64,000 nt of DNA from positions 1,178,001 through 1,242,000 of the forward strand of contig JAFREQ010000038.1 of NCBI GenBank assembly GCA_025331565.1. The letters run 5' to 3'. A model generated the notes under the pieces. The model did not search any database. It was not told where the DNA came from and worked only from the letters and a program-made list of their open reading frames with translations. Positions 63,973 to 64,000 of this stretch are shown here, one piece after another. Each line of letters opens with the position of its first letter. Positions within the stretch are counted from its first letter, which is position 1. The translations under genes were made by a program, and so were the position numbers. This stretch comes from Holacanthus passer (taxonomy: Eukaryota; Chordata; Actinopteri; Pomacanthidae).

Positions 63973-64000
63973 GTAGGAAAAGTCTGATGATCATTAGAGG

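Noticed and set aside
1..64000. CRISPR arrays, phage, bacterial operons, viral genes
   Set aside because: No regularly spaced direct repeats with unique spacers, no dense gene packing, and no recognisable viral protein in the supplied frames. The sequence is vertebrate nuclear DNA.

Overview
The window looks like teleost (probably percomorph) nuclear DNA. The evidence is vertebrate-type split exons with introns as short as 93 bp, very many (CA/GT)n microsatellites, a deletion derivative of a fish Tc1/mariner element, a tRNA-derived SINE, and several dispersed repeats that I recall as common in percomorph genomes. There is no operon structure, plasmid feature or CRISPR array. Repeat families are named from memory of their sequences, not from a database search.

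Only one gene is certain. The last 1.7 kb (62311-63972, + strand) holds the first four coding exons of mrps22, the mitochondrial small-subunit ribosomal protein mS22. They encode 198 residues, and the gene runs off the right edge. Its compact promoter (about 62230-62311) has a ZNF143/Staf-like site, a perfect DR1 nuclear-receptor site, an ETS-like site and a YY1-like site over the ATG. It also has a possible two-codon uORF.

The remaining 62 kb shows no recognisable protein-coding gene. It is a gene-desert-like stretch of AT-rich DNA, microsatellites and decayed mobile elements, with islands of complex, often GC-richer sequence (about 7850-8110, 8440-8620, 10480-10870, 38700-38960, 39410-39900, 42470-42800, 43560-43970, 52240-52480) that look like conserved non-coding elements (CNEs). 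In tetrapods the desert upstream of MRPS22 separates it from FOXL2, and FOXL2 long-range enhancers are known on the MRPS22 side. The working hypothesis is that this is the fish counterpart of that regulatory landscape. This is inference, because foxl2 itself is not in the window.

Layout: 1-450, a GC-rich candidate exon beside inverted ATT/AAT repeats. 450-8800, mostly featureless with one decayed GAAGTTGAAG-type repeat field. 8848-9310, a short TIR element. 9.3-25 kb, CNE-like islands and copies of one dispersed repeat. 25070-25619, the Tc1/mariner-like MITE. 25.6-38 kb, repeats and microsatellites. 38.7-53 kb, the densest run of CNE-like islands, also holding a perfect 44-bp spacerless palindrome, a roughly 245-bp three-unit tandem repeat and a CTCF-like site. 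53.8-62.2 kb, microsatellites, a SINE and another dispersed repeat. 62.2 kb to the end, mrps22.

No new protein system could be supported. The most unusual items are the perfect palindrome, the two spliced-exon-like open segments at 149-277 and 43692-43969, and the clustered CNE candidates.
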